Part shown: piece after piece, positions 14,612 through 24,066 of the stretch
How positions within the stretch are numbered: the first letter of the stretch is position 1
Layout of the letters: every line of letters begins with the position of its first letter
NCBI GenBank assembly: GCA_903854645.1
Contig: CAINWY010000043.1
Span: 1-26,400, forward strand
Direction: 5' to 3'
Length of the DNA stretch: 26,400 bases
From: an uncultured bacterium
Lineage (GTDB): Bacteria; Patescibacteriota; Minisyncoccia; Phycocordibacterales; UBA9973
The notes under the pieces: model-generated
Databases searched by the model: none
Seen by the model: only the letters and a program-made list of their open reading frames with translations
Told to the model about the DNA's origin: nothing
Position numbers and translations under genes: made by a program

Positions 14612-14649
14612 AAGATAAATTAAAAATATTTAAAATATAAGTTGGTCAT

Positions 14650-14656
14650 AGGAGGG
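14650..14656 (+). promoter_or_regulatory. Strong Shine-Dalgarno sequence
   Basis: AGGAGGG lies 8 nt before the ATG at 14665. It fixes that start and is the only consensus ribosome-binding site I see before any gene in the window. Confidence 0.85.
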
Positions 14657-14664
14657 CCATTGAA

Positions 14665-15147
14665 ATGAGGAACAAAAATGTAAATTTCAAGAGTATTCAT
14701 GAGCAAAAAATGGATTTTGACTTTTCTTATGTGGAAATACAGAATCTAGCGATTGAAAAGTGGGGGCAAGACATTGGGAGTAAATCTCCATCATATTTCC
14801 CTAAAAAAGGAGACTCGATTTTTGTATTTAAAGGGGTTGGCAGAATTCATCCACCTTTTTGTGATTGTATACACACACTTAAAGACAATGGACTTTTTTT
14901 ACCCAACGTAACGGGGCTTGTATTTCTCGAAATTCTGGATTCAGTTTATAATTTTTTGAAACCGGATTCATGGATTTTAGGATTTGATGAGCTCCATCAT
15001 CTGAGGTATGAAAAAAATTTCGGGCATTTTGTCCCTTGTCTTGTCAAAGGTGAGAATGGAGATTACCAATACACTTGGTTTGCAAGAAATGGCAATCTCG
15101 AGAACGATGAATATGTGCTCTCTTACAAAAAAAATGAGGATGAATAA
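14665..15147 (+). CDS. Hypothetical cytoplasmic protein
   Basis: I do not recognise this 160-residue protein. It has no signal peptide or membrane helix. It is rich in aromatic residues and has a short Cys/His cluster (HPPFCDC, residues 57-63), His residues at 110-111 (ELHHLR) and one more Cys (VPC), so metal binding is possible but unproven. It has an isolated transcription unit with a consensus promoter, a strong ribosome-binding site and a terminator. This architecture differs from the housekeeping neighbours and suggests a lineage-specific or acquired, separately regulated gene. Coding status is well supported by those signals. Confidence 0.8.
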   Translation: MRNKNVNFKSIHEQKMDFDFSYVEIQNLAIEKWGQDIGSKSPSYFPKKGDSIFVFKGVGRIHPPFCDCIHTLKDNGLFLPNVTGLVFLEILDSVYNFLKPDSWILGFDELHHLRYEKNFGHFVPCLVKGENGDYQYTWFARNGNLENDEYVLSYKKNEDE

Positions 15148-15172
15148 GAATTATTCTCAAAAAATTTGATAA

Positions 15173-15198
15173 AGCCGTGGATTTTATAATCCACGGCT
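15173..15198 (+). terminator. Rho-independent terminator
   Basis: Perfect 11-bp stem AGCCGTGGATT / AATCCACGGCT with loop TTAT, followed by a T-rich stretch; it ends the hypothetical gene transcript. Confidence 0.88.
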
Positions 15199-15215
15199 AT
15201 TATTGTGTTTAATAC

Positions 15216-15409
15216 TTGACTTTTTGTGTGAAATATTATAGGCTTACAGTCAGATTGAATAGATTGAGTTATGGCAAATCAATCCTCGTTTATTAAGGTT
15301 TTAGCATAAAAAAGTGTTAAAAAATATCATTGCCAGTAATTATAAATAAAAATCACCTAGGTTTGGTCACCTCGGCATTTTTTCGTTTTTTAGTGTTTAT
15401 ATATTTTAT
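15216..15409 (+). promoter_or_regulatory. rpoB upstream region: candidate promoters, leader ORF and hairpin
   Basis: TTGACT (15216-15221) is followed by AT-rich -10 candidates near 15234-15242. A transcript from here would have a ~160-nt leader holding a 12-codon ORF (15271-15309, MANQSSFIKVLA). It also holds a hairpin with stem CC-AGGT/ACCT-GG (15356-15375) followed by T6 at 15378-15383, an attenuator-like arrangement. A second start site is possible: TATATA at 15398-15403 ends 6 nt before the rpoB ATG. Each element alone is weak. Confidence 0.4.
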
Positions 15410-18400
15410 ATGAAAAAATCAGACACAGTTGAGAAGAAGTATTTTTCCCGTTACAAGAAGCCACTAGTTCCGTTTCCAAATCTTATTGAAGATCAATTAA
15501 ATTCTTTTAATTGGTTAGTAGAGAAAGGAATAAAAGAAGTATTCAAGGAATTCTCACCAATAAACGACTATTCAGAGAAAAAGTTTCAGTTAGATTTCAC
15601 TTCATTTTCTCTTGGAGAACCAAAGTTTGATGAAGAATATAGTAAAATAAATAAATTAACTTACGAAGGTCAACTAAAGGCCCGCGTTAAGCTTTTGAAT
15701 AAAAGCATAGGAACTTCCAAAGAACAGGAAATTTTTATGGCTGATGTGCCATTAATGACCAAGCATGGCACTTTCATAATAAACGGAGTAGAGCGCGTTA
15801 TCGTTGCCCAGCTCACACGTTCTTTCGGAGTATTCTTTACAGAACAAGAAATGAAAAGTAAACGTTACTTCGGAGCAAAAATAATTCCTGCACGCGGAGT
15901 TTGGATAGAAATTGAATCAGATACAGATGGTGCTATATATGTACGTATAGATAAGAAAAGAAAATTCTCTATAGCGTCACTCTTACGTGTATTAGGACTT
16001 GTGAAAGACGAAGATATGATAAAGGCATTCGGAGATAACGAAGAGATACAGAAGGTTATAAAGACTTCTATTGAGAAAGATCCAGCCAAGACTCTCCACG
16101 ATTCATACATAGAGATATACAAGCGTCTTCGTGATGGAGACCTAGCAACCTCTGAAAACGCAAAGGAATTTATGAATATTCTCCTATCAAGTGAGCGTTA
16201 TGACCTTTCCCCTGTTGGACGTTTTCGTTTCAACAAGCGCTTTGAGAAGAATATGGATGAAAAAGAGATGGAGCGCCGTACTATATCAGTTGAAGATGTT
16301 GTCACTATAATAAAGAACATAATTGACCTCAATAATGATCCTCATTCAAAGGGTGATGATATAGACCATTTGGGTCAACGCCGTGTCAGATATGTAGGAG
16401 AAATGTTCCAACAGAAAATTCGTACAGGTATGGCTCAAATAAAGAGAAATGTTCAAGACCGTATGTCGACTATTGATGTCGGTACTACTATGCCTATACA
16501 GATAATCAACCAACGTCCACTCCAAGCTCGCATAAAGGAATTCTTTACTGCAAACCAGCTTTCACAATTTATGAACCAAGAAAATGTAATGGCTGAAGTT
16601 GAGCACTTACGTATTCTTTCCGCTCTTGGTCCTGGAGGTCTTACACGTGAGAGAGCAGGACTCGAAGTTCGTGACGTGCACACATCTCACTACGGAAGAG
16701 TTTGTCCTATACACACACCTGAAGGTCCAAACATCGGTCTTATACTTCACCTTTCTACTTATGCAAAAATAAATGAGTTTGGAATTATTGAGACTCCTTA
16801 TATAAAAGTTAAGAATGGAAAGATTACGAGTGAAGTTGTTTACCTAAATGCTCTAGAAGAAGAGAAATACAACATTGCTCACGCCGGTATTGATTATGAT
16901 GCAAATGGGAATATACAAGACGATAAAGTTGAAGCTCGCTTGAAAACAAAGCCAGGTATGATATCAAAGAATGAAATTGACTTTATAGACGTAGCTACCA
17001 ACCAGGCTTTCTCTGTTGCAACGAGTATGATTCCATTCCTAGAACATGATGATGCTCACAGAACACTCATGGGAAGTAACATGCAGAAACAGGCATTACC
17101 TTGTATTATTCCTGAGATTCCTTTGGTTGCTACAGGCATAGAAGAATTAGCAAGTAAAGATTCAGGACGCTTAATTGTTGCGGAAGTTGCAGGAGTTGTA
17201 TCATATGTAGACGGCAAGAAGATAACAGTTAAAGACGAAAAGGGCAAAGATCATACATATCCACTTATAACATTTTCCCGTACAAACAATTTCTCGATAT
17301 TCCACCAGCGCCCTTCTGTTTCTCTTGGAGACAAAGTAAAGCGTGGACATGTTTTAGCTGATACAAGTACTACAGACCATGGACAGATTGCACTTGGACA
17401 GAATGCTCTAATAGCATTTATGTCATGGGGTGGAGCAAACTACGAAGATGCTATTATCTTGTCTGAAAAATTAGTTAAGCAAAGTAAGTTTACAAGTATC
17501 TATGTTACAGAATTTATCTGTAATGTTCGTGATACAAAACTTGGACCTGAAATAACAACTCGTGATATTCCAAATGTAGGTGAAAACAAGCTGAAAGATT
17601 TGGACGAAGACGGAATTATCGTTGTAGGGGCTGAGGTTACAGAGAACGATATATTAGTAGGTAAGATCACTCCAAAAGGAGAGACTGAACTTACTCCAGA
17701 GGAAAGACTACTCCGTTCAATCTTTACAGAAAAAGCTCGTGATGTAAAAGATACATCACTACGTCTTGAACATGGAAAGAAGGGTAGAATTGTCGGTGTT
17801 AAAATATTCTCACGTGATAAGGGACATAATCTTGAATCAGGAATCATAAAGAAAATTATTGTTGAAATTGCACAAATAAGAAATATTTCAGTTGGAGATA
17901 AACTTTCTGGACGTCATGGAAACAAGGGTGTTATATCAGTTATATTACCTGAAGAAGAAATGCCATTTATGGCTGACGGTACACCTGTAGATATAATCCT
18001 TACTCCACTTGGAGTTCCATCTCGTATGAACCTTGGACAGATTCTTGAAATGCATCTAGGTTATGCGGCTCACACACTAGGATACCAGGCTATAGTTCCT
18101 CCATTTTCTTCAGCTACAGTTCCTGAAATTAAAGCAGAACTTGTAAAAGCAGGAATGCCAGAATCTGGAAAAGTGACTTTGTATGACGGACGAACAGGAG
18201 ATGCCTTTGAGCAGGATATTGCTATAGGATATATGTATATGCTGAAGCTTCACCACATGGTTGAGGACAAGCTACATATGCGTTCTATCGGTCCTTACTC
18301 TCTCATTACACAACAGCCTCTCGGTGGTAAAGCACAAGGCGGAGGACAGCGTTTTGGAGAAATGGAAGTCTGGGCCTTGGAAGGTCACGGAGCTGCCTAC

Positions 18401-18580
18401 TCTCTACGTGAAATGCTTACAATCAAGTCTGATGATATTATGGGTCGTTCACAGACATTCGACGCTATTATCAAAGGCAAGCCAATCGGTGAACCAAATG
18501 TCCCAGCATCATTCAATGTGTTGCTAAACTACCTACGTGGACTATCACTTGATGTAGAACTTAAAAAGTCGAACGAATAA
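15410..18580 (+). CDS. rpoB: RNA polymerase beta subunit
   Basis: This 1056-residue core RNA polymerase subunit forms part of the active centre with beta'. Readable blocks are the rifampicin-pocket region near residue 382 (LSQFMNQENVMAEVEHLRIL), ALGPGGLTRERAGLEVRDVH, CPIHTPEGPNIGLI, NYEDAIILSE, GDKLSGRHGNKGVI with VPSRMNLGQILEMHLG, and the C-terminal QPLGGKAQGGGQRFGEMEVWALE. It is shorter than the E. coli protein (1342) and lacks its large insertions. It is followed by rpoC after 29 nt. The L10/L7-L12 genes that normally precede rpoB are not here. Confidence 0.98.
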   Translation: MKKSDTVEKKYFSRYKKPLVPFPNLIEDQLNSFNWLVEKGIKEVFKEFSPINDYSEKKFQLDFTSFSLGEPKFDEEYSKINKLTYEGQLKARVKLLNKSIGTSKEQEIFMADVPLMTKHGTFIINGVERVIVAQLTRSFGVFFTEQEMKSKRYFGAKIIPARGVWIEIESDTDGAIYVRIDKKRKFSIASLLRVLGLVKDEDMIKAFGDNEEIQKVIKTSIEKDPAKTLHDSYIEIYKRLRDGDLATSENAKEFMNILLSSERYDLSPVGRFRFNKRFEKNMDEKEMERRTISVEDVVTIIKNIIDLNNDPHSKGDDIDHLGQRRVRYVGEMFQQKIRTGMAQIKRNVQDRMSTIDVGTTMPIQIINQRPLQARIKEFFTANQLSQFMNQENVMAEVEHLRILSALGPGGLTRERAGLEVRDVHTSHYGRVCPIHTPEGPNIGLILHLSTYAKINEFGIIETPYIKVKNGKITSEVVYLNALEEEKYNIAHAGIDYDANGNIQDDKVEARLKTKPGMISKNEIDFIDVATNQAFSVATSMIPFLEHDDAHRTLMGSNMQKQALPCIIPEIPLVATGIEELASKDSGRLIVAEVAGVVSYVDGKKITVKDEKGKDHTYPLITFSRTNNFSIFHQRPSVSLGDKVKRGHVLADTSTTDHGQIALGQNALIAFMSWGGANYEDAIILSEKLVKQSKFTSIYVTEFICNVRDTKLGPEITTRDIPNVGENKLKDLDEDGIIVVGAEVTENDILVGKITPKGETELTPEERLLRSIFTEKARDVKDTSLRLEHGKKGRIVGVKIFSRDKGHNLESGIIKKIIVEIAQIRNISVGDKLSGRHGNKGVISVILPEEEMPFMADGTPVDIILTPLGVPSRMNLGQILEMHLGYAAHTLGYQAIVPPFSSATVPEIKAELVKAGMPESGKVTLYDGRTGDAFEQDIAIGYMYMLKLHHMVEDKLHMRSIGPYSLITQQPLGGKAQGGGQRFGEMEVWALEGHGAAYSLREMLTIKSDDIMGRSQTFDAIIKGKPIGEPNVPASFNVLLNYLRGLSLDVELKKSNE

Positions 18581-18609
18581 TTAATCATAATATCAATCAA
18601 TAAATATAT

Positions 18610-21600
18610 ATGAAAATAATAGATACAACAGATTTCGACTCAATAACACTTAAGCTCGCAAGCCCAGAGAAGATAAAGGAGTGGTCATATGGAGAAGTCA
18701 CAAAGCCAGAAACTATAAACTACCGTACAGGACGTTCAGAGCGCTCAGGTCTCTTTGATGAGAGAATATTTGGTCCAGAAAAGGATTATGAATGTTACTG
18801 TGGAAAATATAGAAGAATTCGTTATAAGGATATAATTTGTGAAAAATGTGGAGTTGAAGTTACTCGCTCTATAGTTCGTCGTGACAGAATGGGTCACATC
18901 GAGCTAGCTAGTCCTGTTTCTCATATCTGGTTTCTACGTGGAGTGCCAAGTCGCATGTCTACACTTCTAAATATATCAGTTTCAGACTTGGAAAAAGTTA
19001 TTTACTTTGCTGGATACATAATAATCAAAGTTTCATTAGACGAAAAAGAAACTATAACTAAAAATCTTGAGAGTGAATTTAAATCAAAAATTAAAAGTGC
19101 AAACAATGATGAAGAAAAAGAGAAGCTAAAAGAACTTTTACTCAATACTAAACGTGAAATTGCTGAAATAATGCCCGGTAAAGTTTTGAATGAAATTGCT
19201 TATCACCACTACGGACTAAAATACGGAAGTTGTTTTGAGGCAAGTATTGGAGCCGAAGCTATATTTACAATCTTTAAGAATCTTGATTTAGAAAAATTAA
19301 AGAATGAAACTTTGGCTATGATACCAAAGGCTTCAAGTATAGATAAAGAAAAGCTTGAAAAGAGAATGTCTCTAATCCGTTCGATGATGCACTCAGGAAT
19401 CAGACCAGAATGGATGTTCCTAACAGTTATACCAGTTATCCCTCCAGCACTTCGTCCGATGGTTGCTCTTGACGGTGGTCGTCACGCAACTTCAGATTTG
19501 AATGATCTCTACAGAAGAGTTATCAATCGTAATAATCGCTTGAAGAAACTTAAAGAGATTGGTGCTCCAGATGTAATCTTAAGAAATGAAAAAAGAATTT
19601 TGCAGGAAGCAGTAGATGCTCTCATAGATAACTCAATCGCAAAGCAAAATGATTCTCAAGCGACATCTGCTTCTCAGAAGCGTGCACTGAAGTCTCTCTC
19701 TGATAATTTGAAATCAAAGCAAGGATTGTTCCGTCAGAATTTGCTTGGTAAGCGTGTGGACTATTCAGGACGTTCTGTTATCGTTGTGGGTCCTCAACTA
19801 AAGCTTAATCAATGTGGACTTCCAAAGCATATGGCTCTTGAGCTTTTCCGTCCTTTCGTAATTTCTAAAATTCTTGAGACAGAACTTGCTTTCAACATTC
19901 GTGGTGCCAACCGTCTAATAGAGGAAGGTGTGCCTGAAGTTTGGGCAATACTAGAAGAAGTAATTCGTGGTAAATATGTTCTTCTAAACCGTGCTCCTAC
20001 TCTTCACAGACTAGGTATTCAAGCATTTAATCCGATTCTTATTGAAGGTCACGCTATTCAAGTCCACCCACTAGTTTGTGCTGGATTCAATGCTGACTTC
20101 GATGGTGACCAGATGGCTGTCTACGTACCTCTTTCAGATATGGCACAAATGGAAGCTCGCGAATATATGGCTTCAAATAAAAACTTGCTTAAACCTCAGG
20201 ATGGTTCTCCTATTGTTATGCCAAAGATGGATATAGTACTCGGTTGTTACTGGATGACAAAATCTGTAAATGATGAAAAGGGAGAAGGTATGGCTTTTGC
20301 AAGTCCAAACCAAGCTATTACAGCTTTTGATTTAGGCATTATTACATTCCGCGCAAAAATTAAAGTTCTCGGTACAGAAAAAGTTCGTTATTCTCGTTTT
20401 GAAAATAAACCATTTGAGACAACAGTTGGAAGATTATTCTTCAATACTATTTTTCCAGATGATTTTCCTTATCTAAATGAAGAAATAACAATTAAGCGTA
20501 TGTCTCTACTTGTAGATGAACTTATTGTTCACTATGGTATCGATGCAACGCCTAAATTCCTCGATAAGATTAAAGATTTTGGCTATCAATATGCTACTTA
20601 TTCAGGAGTAACTTGGGGAATAGATAACCTAACAGTACCAGAGGGTAAAAAGGAAATAGTAGCAAAATTTAGAAAAGAAGAAGAAATAGTTCGTGAACAG
20701 TTTGCTGATGGTCTACTATCTGAAAATGAACAGTATCAAAAAGTTATAGAGATATGGGAACATGCTAAAAAAGAAATTGAAAAAATAATTCCAGCAACAC
20801 TAGATCCTAAGGGCTCTACTTATGACCTCATTACATCGGGTGCAAGAGGAAGTATGGGTTCATTAATACAGATGTGTGGAATGAAAGGTCTCATTGTGAA
20901 TACATCAGGTGCAACACTCGACTTCCCAATTATTCCATCATACATAGAAGGTCTTTCACCACTTGAATACTTCATTACTACTCACGGTTCACGTAAAGGT
21001 GCCGCCGACACGGCCCTCAACACAGCTAAAGCTGGTTATCTAACTCGTCGTCTAGTAGATGTGGCTCAAGATGTCGTAGTGACCGAGGAGGATTGTGGGA
21101 CAAAGAATGGTAAAAAGATTGTGGTTGTTGAAGGTGTATTTGCAAAGTATATACATGGACGTGTATTACTTGCCGATATAAAAGATGAAAATGGCACACT
21201 CGTATTCAAAAAGGGAACACTAATAATGAAAGAAGATGCAAGACGTCTAGAAAAGATAGGTATCAAAGAAGCATTAGTACGAACACCTCTTTCCTGCGAG
21301 ACTACTCATGGAATATGTCGCGTATGTTACGGTCTAGATTTAGGACGTAACTGTATGGTAGAGCTTGGACAAGCAGTGGGAATCATCGCAGCACAAGCCA
21401 TTGGTGAACCAGGAACTCAGCTTACACTTCGTACTTTCCATGCTGGTGGAGTCGCGACTGTCGATATTACTACAGGGCTTCCTCGTGTTGAAGAAATTTT
21501 TGAAAGAAGAATTCCAAAGAATCCCGCAATTATTTCTCAGACAGATGGTGAAGTTATAGATATAACTGACAATGGTAAGGAAAAGATAATTAAAGTTCTA

Positions 21601-22230
21601 TCAGATACAAAAGCAGATGGCAAGAAGAATGAGATGGAATACACCGTTGCAAATCGTCGTCAGCCACTAGTAAAAGTTGGTTCTCAAATAAAGAAAGGAG
21701 AATTAATTACAGATGGATCAGCAGATATAAATGAAATTGTTAAATATGGTGGAAAAGAGACAGCAGAAGAATACATCGTAGATGAAATAAACAAAGTTTA
21801 TGATTTACAGAGTGCTTCAATATCAAGAAAACACATTGAAATAATTATTCGTCAGATGTTCTCAAGAAAGAAGATTAAGGATGCAGGCGACACAACATTT
21901 TCTCCAGGAGAAATAGTTGAAAATATCGAACTTATAGAAGAGAACAATCGCCTAGAACAAGAAGGTGGAGGCAAGAAGGCTGAAGCTGGAACTATAGTTT
22001 TGGGTATTACTGAAGTTTCTCTCACAACTAAGAGCTGGTTATCTGCTGCTTCTTTCCAGAACACAAACCGTGTCTTGATCAATAATGCTATAAGAGGTGG
22101 AGTGGACAATCTTCGTGGACTTAAAGAGAATGTTATCATTGGTGGTCTTATACCAGCTGGAACAGGCTTTGGTGTAGAACGTCCAAGAAAAGAAGTGGAA
22201 GTTGTTAATGAGGAAAGTAATGTAGCTTAG
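18610..22230 (+). CDS. rpoC: RNA polymerase beta' subunit
   Basis: This 1206-residue subunit carries the catalytic magnesium site NADFDGDQ (about residues 494-501). An N-terminal zinc site contains CYCGKYRRIRYKDIICEKCG. A second zinc site is built from the Cys of EEDCGT and SCETTHGICRVC. Other landmarks are NLLGKRVDYSGRSVIVVGP and, in the trigger-loop and bridge-helix part, GSMGSLIQMCGMKG and THGSRKGAADTALNTAKAGYLTRRLVDVAQD. It is smaller than in E. coli (1407). No terminator with a T-run separates it from dnaG, only a perfect hairpin, so rpoBC-dnaG-rpoD may form one long transcript with processing. Confidence 0.98.
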   Translation: MKIIDTTDFDSITLKLASPEKIKEWSYGEVTKPETINYRTGRSERSGLFDERIFGPEKDYECYCGKYRRIRYKDIICEKCGVEVTRSIVRRDRMGHIELASPVSHIWFLRGVPSRMSTLLNISVSDLEKVIYFAGYIIIKVSLDEKETITKNLESEFKSKIKSANNDEEKEKLKELLLNTKREIAEIMPGKVLNEIAYHHYGLKYGSCFEASIGAEAIFTIFKNLDLEKLKNETLAMIPKASSIDKEKLEKRMSLIRSMMHSGIRPEWMFLTVIPVIPPALRPMVALDGGRHATSDLNDLYRRVINRNNRLKKLKEIGAPDVILRNEKRILQEAVDALIDNSIAKQNDSQATSASQKRALKSLSDNLKSKQGLFRQNLLGKRVDYSGRSVIVVGPQLKLNQCGLPKHMALELFRPFVISKILETELAFNIRGANRLIEEGVPEVWAILEEVIRGKYVLLNRAPTLHRLGIQAFNPILIEGHAIQVHPLVCAGFNADFDGDQMAVYVPLSDMAQMEAREYMASNKNLLKPQDGSPIVMPKMDIVLGCYWMTKSVNDEKGEGMAFASPNQAITAFDLGIITFRAKIKVLGTEKVRYSRFENKPFETTVGRLFFNTIFPDDFPYLNEEITIKRMSLLVDELIVHYGIDATPKFLDKIKDFGYQYATYSGVTWGIDNLTVPEGKKEIVAKFRKEEEIVREQFADGLLSENEQYQKVIEIWEHAKKEIEKIIPATLDPKGSTYDLITSGARGSMGSLIQMCGMKGLIVNTSGATLDFPIIPSYIEGLSPLEYFITTHGSRKGAADTALNTAKAGYLTRRLVDVAQDVVVTEEDCGTKNGKKIVVVEGVFAKYIHGRVLLADIKDENGTLVFKKGTLIMKEDARRLEKIGIKEALVRTPLSCETTHGICRVCYGLDLGRNCMVELGQAVGIIAAQAIGEPGTQLTLRTFHAGGVATVDITTGLPRVEEIFERRIPKNPAIISQTDGEVIDITDNGKEKIIKVLSDTKADGKKNEMEYTVANRRQPLVKVGSQIKKGELITDGSADINEIVKYGGKETAEEYIVDEINKVYDLQSASISRKHIEIIIRQMFSRKKIKDAGDTTFSPGEIVENIELIEENNRLEQEGGGKKAEAGTIVLGITEVSLTTKSWLSAASFQNTNRVLINNAIRGGVDNLRGLKENVIIGGLIPAGTGFGVERPRKEVEVVNEESNVA

Positions 22231-22251
22231 TTTAGTATAAAGGTGTAGTTT

Positions 22252-22282
22252 TGTAGGTTTTAGTTTTTGACTAAAACCTACA
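22252..22282 (+). other. Perfect hairpin between rpoC and dnaG
   Basis: TGTAGGTTTTAGT pairs exactly with ACTAAAACCTACA around a TTTTG loop. No T-run follows, so it is not a normal intrinsic terminator. It could be a processing or stability element, or a weak attenuator ahead of dnaG. Confidence 0.75.
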
Positions 22283-22304
22283 GACGAAACCCACAATCTA
22301 ATAT

Positions 22305-24062
22305 ATGTCATCATCAGTTCCGAAAATCAAAGAAAGGCTTTCCATTGTTGATGTTATCTCTTCCTACATACAAGTAGAACAATCAGGAAAGAATTTCAAA
22401 GCTAGGTGTCCATTCCACAATGAGAAGACGCCGTCATTTTTCATATCTCCAGATAGGGGTACTTACTATTGTTTTGGGTGTGGAGAGAAAGGTGATATCT
22501 TTTCTTTTGTAGAAAAGTTTGAGGGGGCTGATTTTATGGGAGCACTTAAATTACTTGCAGAGAGAGCTGGTGTGAAGCTTGAATATGAAAGAACGGATAA
22601 AGATAAAGACAAAAAAGAACTGTATTTTGAGATACTAGAAGAGGCTACAAAGTTTTTTGAAATTAATTTTGATAAAGATCCAAAGCCGCGAGCTTATTTA
22701 TTGGCTAGAGGTTTAAATGATACAAGTATTAAGAATTTTAGAATCGGATTTGTAAAAGATGAGTGGAGGTCTCTATCTGACTATCTATTGAATAAGGGTT
22801 ATAAAAAAGAAGATATAGAAGCCGTAGGCTTAATCAAACAGACAGAGAAAGGTGCTTATGATAGATTCCGTTCCCGCATAATGTTTCCAATCAGTGACTC
22901 AAGTGGGAGAGTTATAGCTTTCTCGGGGCGTATTTTTGGTAAAGATGACGCCGCCGAAGCCAAGTATCTAAATAGTCCCGACACACCACTATTTTATAAA
23001 TCAAATGTTTTATTTGGTATAGATAAAGCTAAATCTTCAATAAGGACACGAGGCTATAGTATAGTGGTTGAAGGACAAATGGATTTGATAATGTCTCACC
23101 AGATAGGTTTTACGAATACTGTCGCAGTCTCTGGTACGGCTTTTACCGACAACGTAGTGGACAACGAATCAAAGATAAACAATTTAGGATTAATAAGGAG
23201 GCTATCTTCAAATATAATTTTTGCCTATGATGGAGACTCCGCTGGTATTCGCGCAGCAAGTAGATCGTCAATGATTGCACTTTCTCTAGATATGCAAGTA
23301 AAAGTTGCTAGCTTACCAGAAGGCAAAGATCCAGCAGATATAATAATGGAGAATGGAGATTTATGGAAAGAGATAATTAAAAAAGCCCCCGACGTTGTAA
23401 GCTTTCATGTGGATAGAATCTGCAAGAATACGAATGATATAAGGCAACGAGGAAAACAGGTACGGGATATAATATTTCCGTTCCTAATGATGATTAAAAG
23501 TTCTATAGATAAATCTTCCTATATATCACTCATTCATTCAAAAACAGGAATACCATCGGATGCGATTATTGAAGATTTTAGCGTTTACGAGAAAAGTCAT
23601 CAGAGTAGCCAAAATATAGAGTCAAAAATTAATGATGTCCCAAAGAAAATAGATGTTACTTCAAGGAGAGATAATTTAGAAAAAAGATTATTTGGAATTA
23701 TTTTTTGGCAAGAAAAAGATAATGTAGAGAATAATACAAAGGATATATATAAAGTATTAGAAGATAGGATTGGAGAAGATATTTTCAGAAAAATATGTGA
23801 GAGCCATGAACCATGGAAGGACATTCTCGCAACTGAGGCCGAAATGTGGTATGGTAACAGAATAAAAGATGTGCCCAGGGATCTGGAGGAGATAATGTTT
23901 AGTCTAGAAGAAGAAATTTTGAATGAACGTTTAATTTTATTATTAGATAAAATAAATCAAGGCAGGGATGAAAATGACAATTTTGATCCTGGTCCAACCT
24001 TAAATGATTATCAAAAAACAGTCGAAAGAATAGAAGAAATAAAAGGATATAGATTTAAATAA
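22305..24062 (+). CDS. dnaG: DNA primase
   Basis: This 585-residue primase synthesises RNA primers at the replication fork with the DnaB helicase. The N-terminal CHC2 zinc finger is complete (Cys35, His38, Cys56, Cys59, in CPFH and CFGCG). The catalytic core includes RFRSRIMFPI and GFSGRIFG-type motifs (here AFSGRIFGKD) and a TOPRIM fold with VVEGQMDLI and FAYDGDSAGIRAA. The last ~170 residues are the poorly conserved helicase-interaction region. It lies 74 nt after rpoC and 4 nt before rpoD, echoing the classic dnaG-rpoD pair of the macromolecular synthesis operon. Confidence 0.97.
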   Translation: MSSSVPKIKERLSIVDVISSYIQVEQSGKNFKARCPFHNEKTPSFFISPDRGTYYCFGCGEKGDIFSFVEKFEGADFMGALKLLAERAGVKLEYERTDKDKDKKELYFEILEEATKFFEINFDKDPKPRAYLLARGLNDTSIKNFRIGFVKDEWRSLSDYLLNKGYKKEDIEAVGLIKQTEKGAYDRFRSRIMFPISDSSGRVIAFSGRIFGKDDAAEAKYLNSPDTPLFYKSNVLFGIDKAKSSIRTRGYSIVVEGQMDLIMSHQIGFTNTVAVSGTAFTDNVVDNESKINNLGLIRRLSSNIIFAYDGDSAGIRAASRSSMIALSLDMQVKVASLPEGKDPADIIMENGDLWKEIIKKAPDVVSFHVDRICKNTNDIRQRGKQVRDIIFPFLMMIKSSIDKSSYISLIHSKTGIPSDAIIEDFSVYEKSHQSSQNIESKINDVPKKIDVTSRRDNLEKRLFGIIFWQEKDNVENNTKDIYKVLEDRIGEDIFRKICESHEPWKDILATEAEMWYGNRIKDVPRDLEEIMFSLEEEILNERLILLLDKINQGRDENDNFDPGPTLNDYQKTVERIEEIKGYRFK

Positions 24063-24066
24063 TTTT

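Noticed and set aside
17500..17847. Minus-strand frames inside rpoB and rpoC
   Set aside because: All lie fully within strongly conserved plus-strand genes and have Ser/Pro-rich shadow composition.
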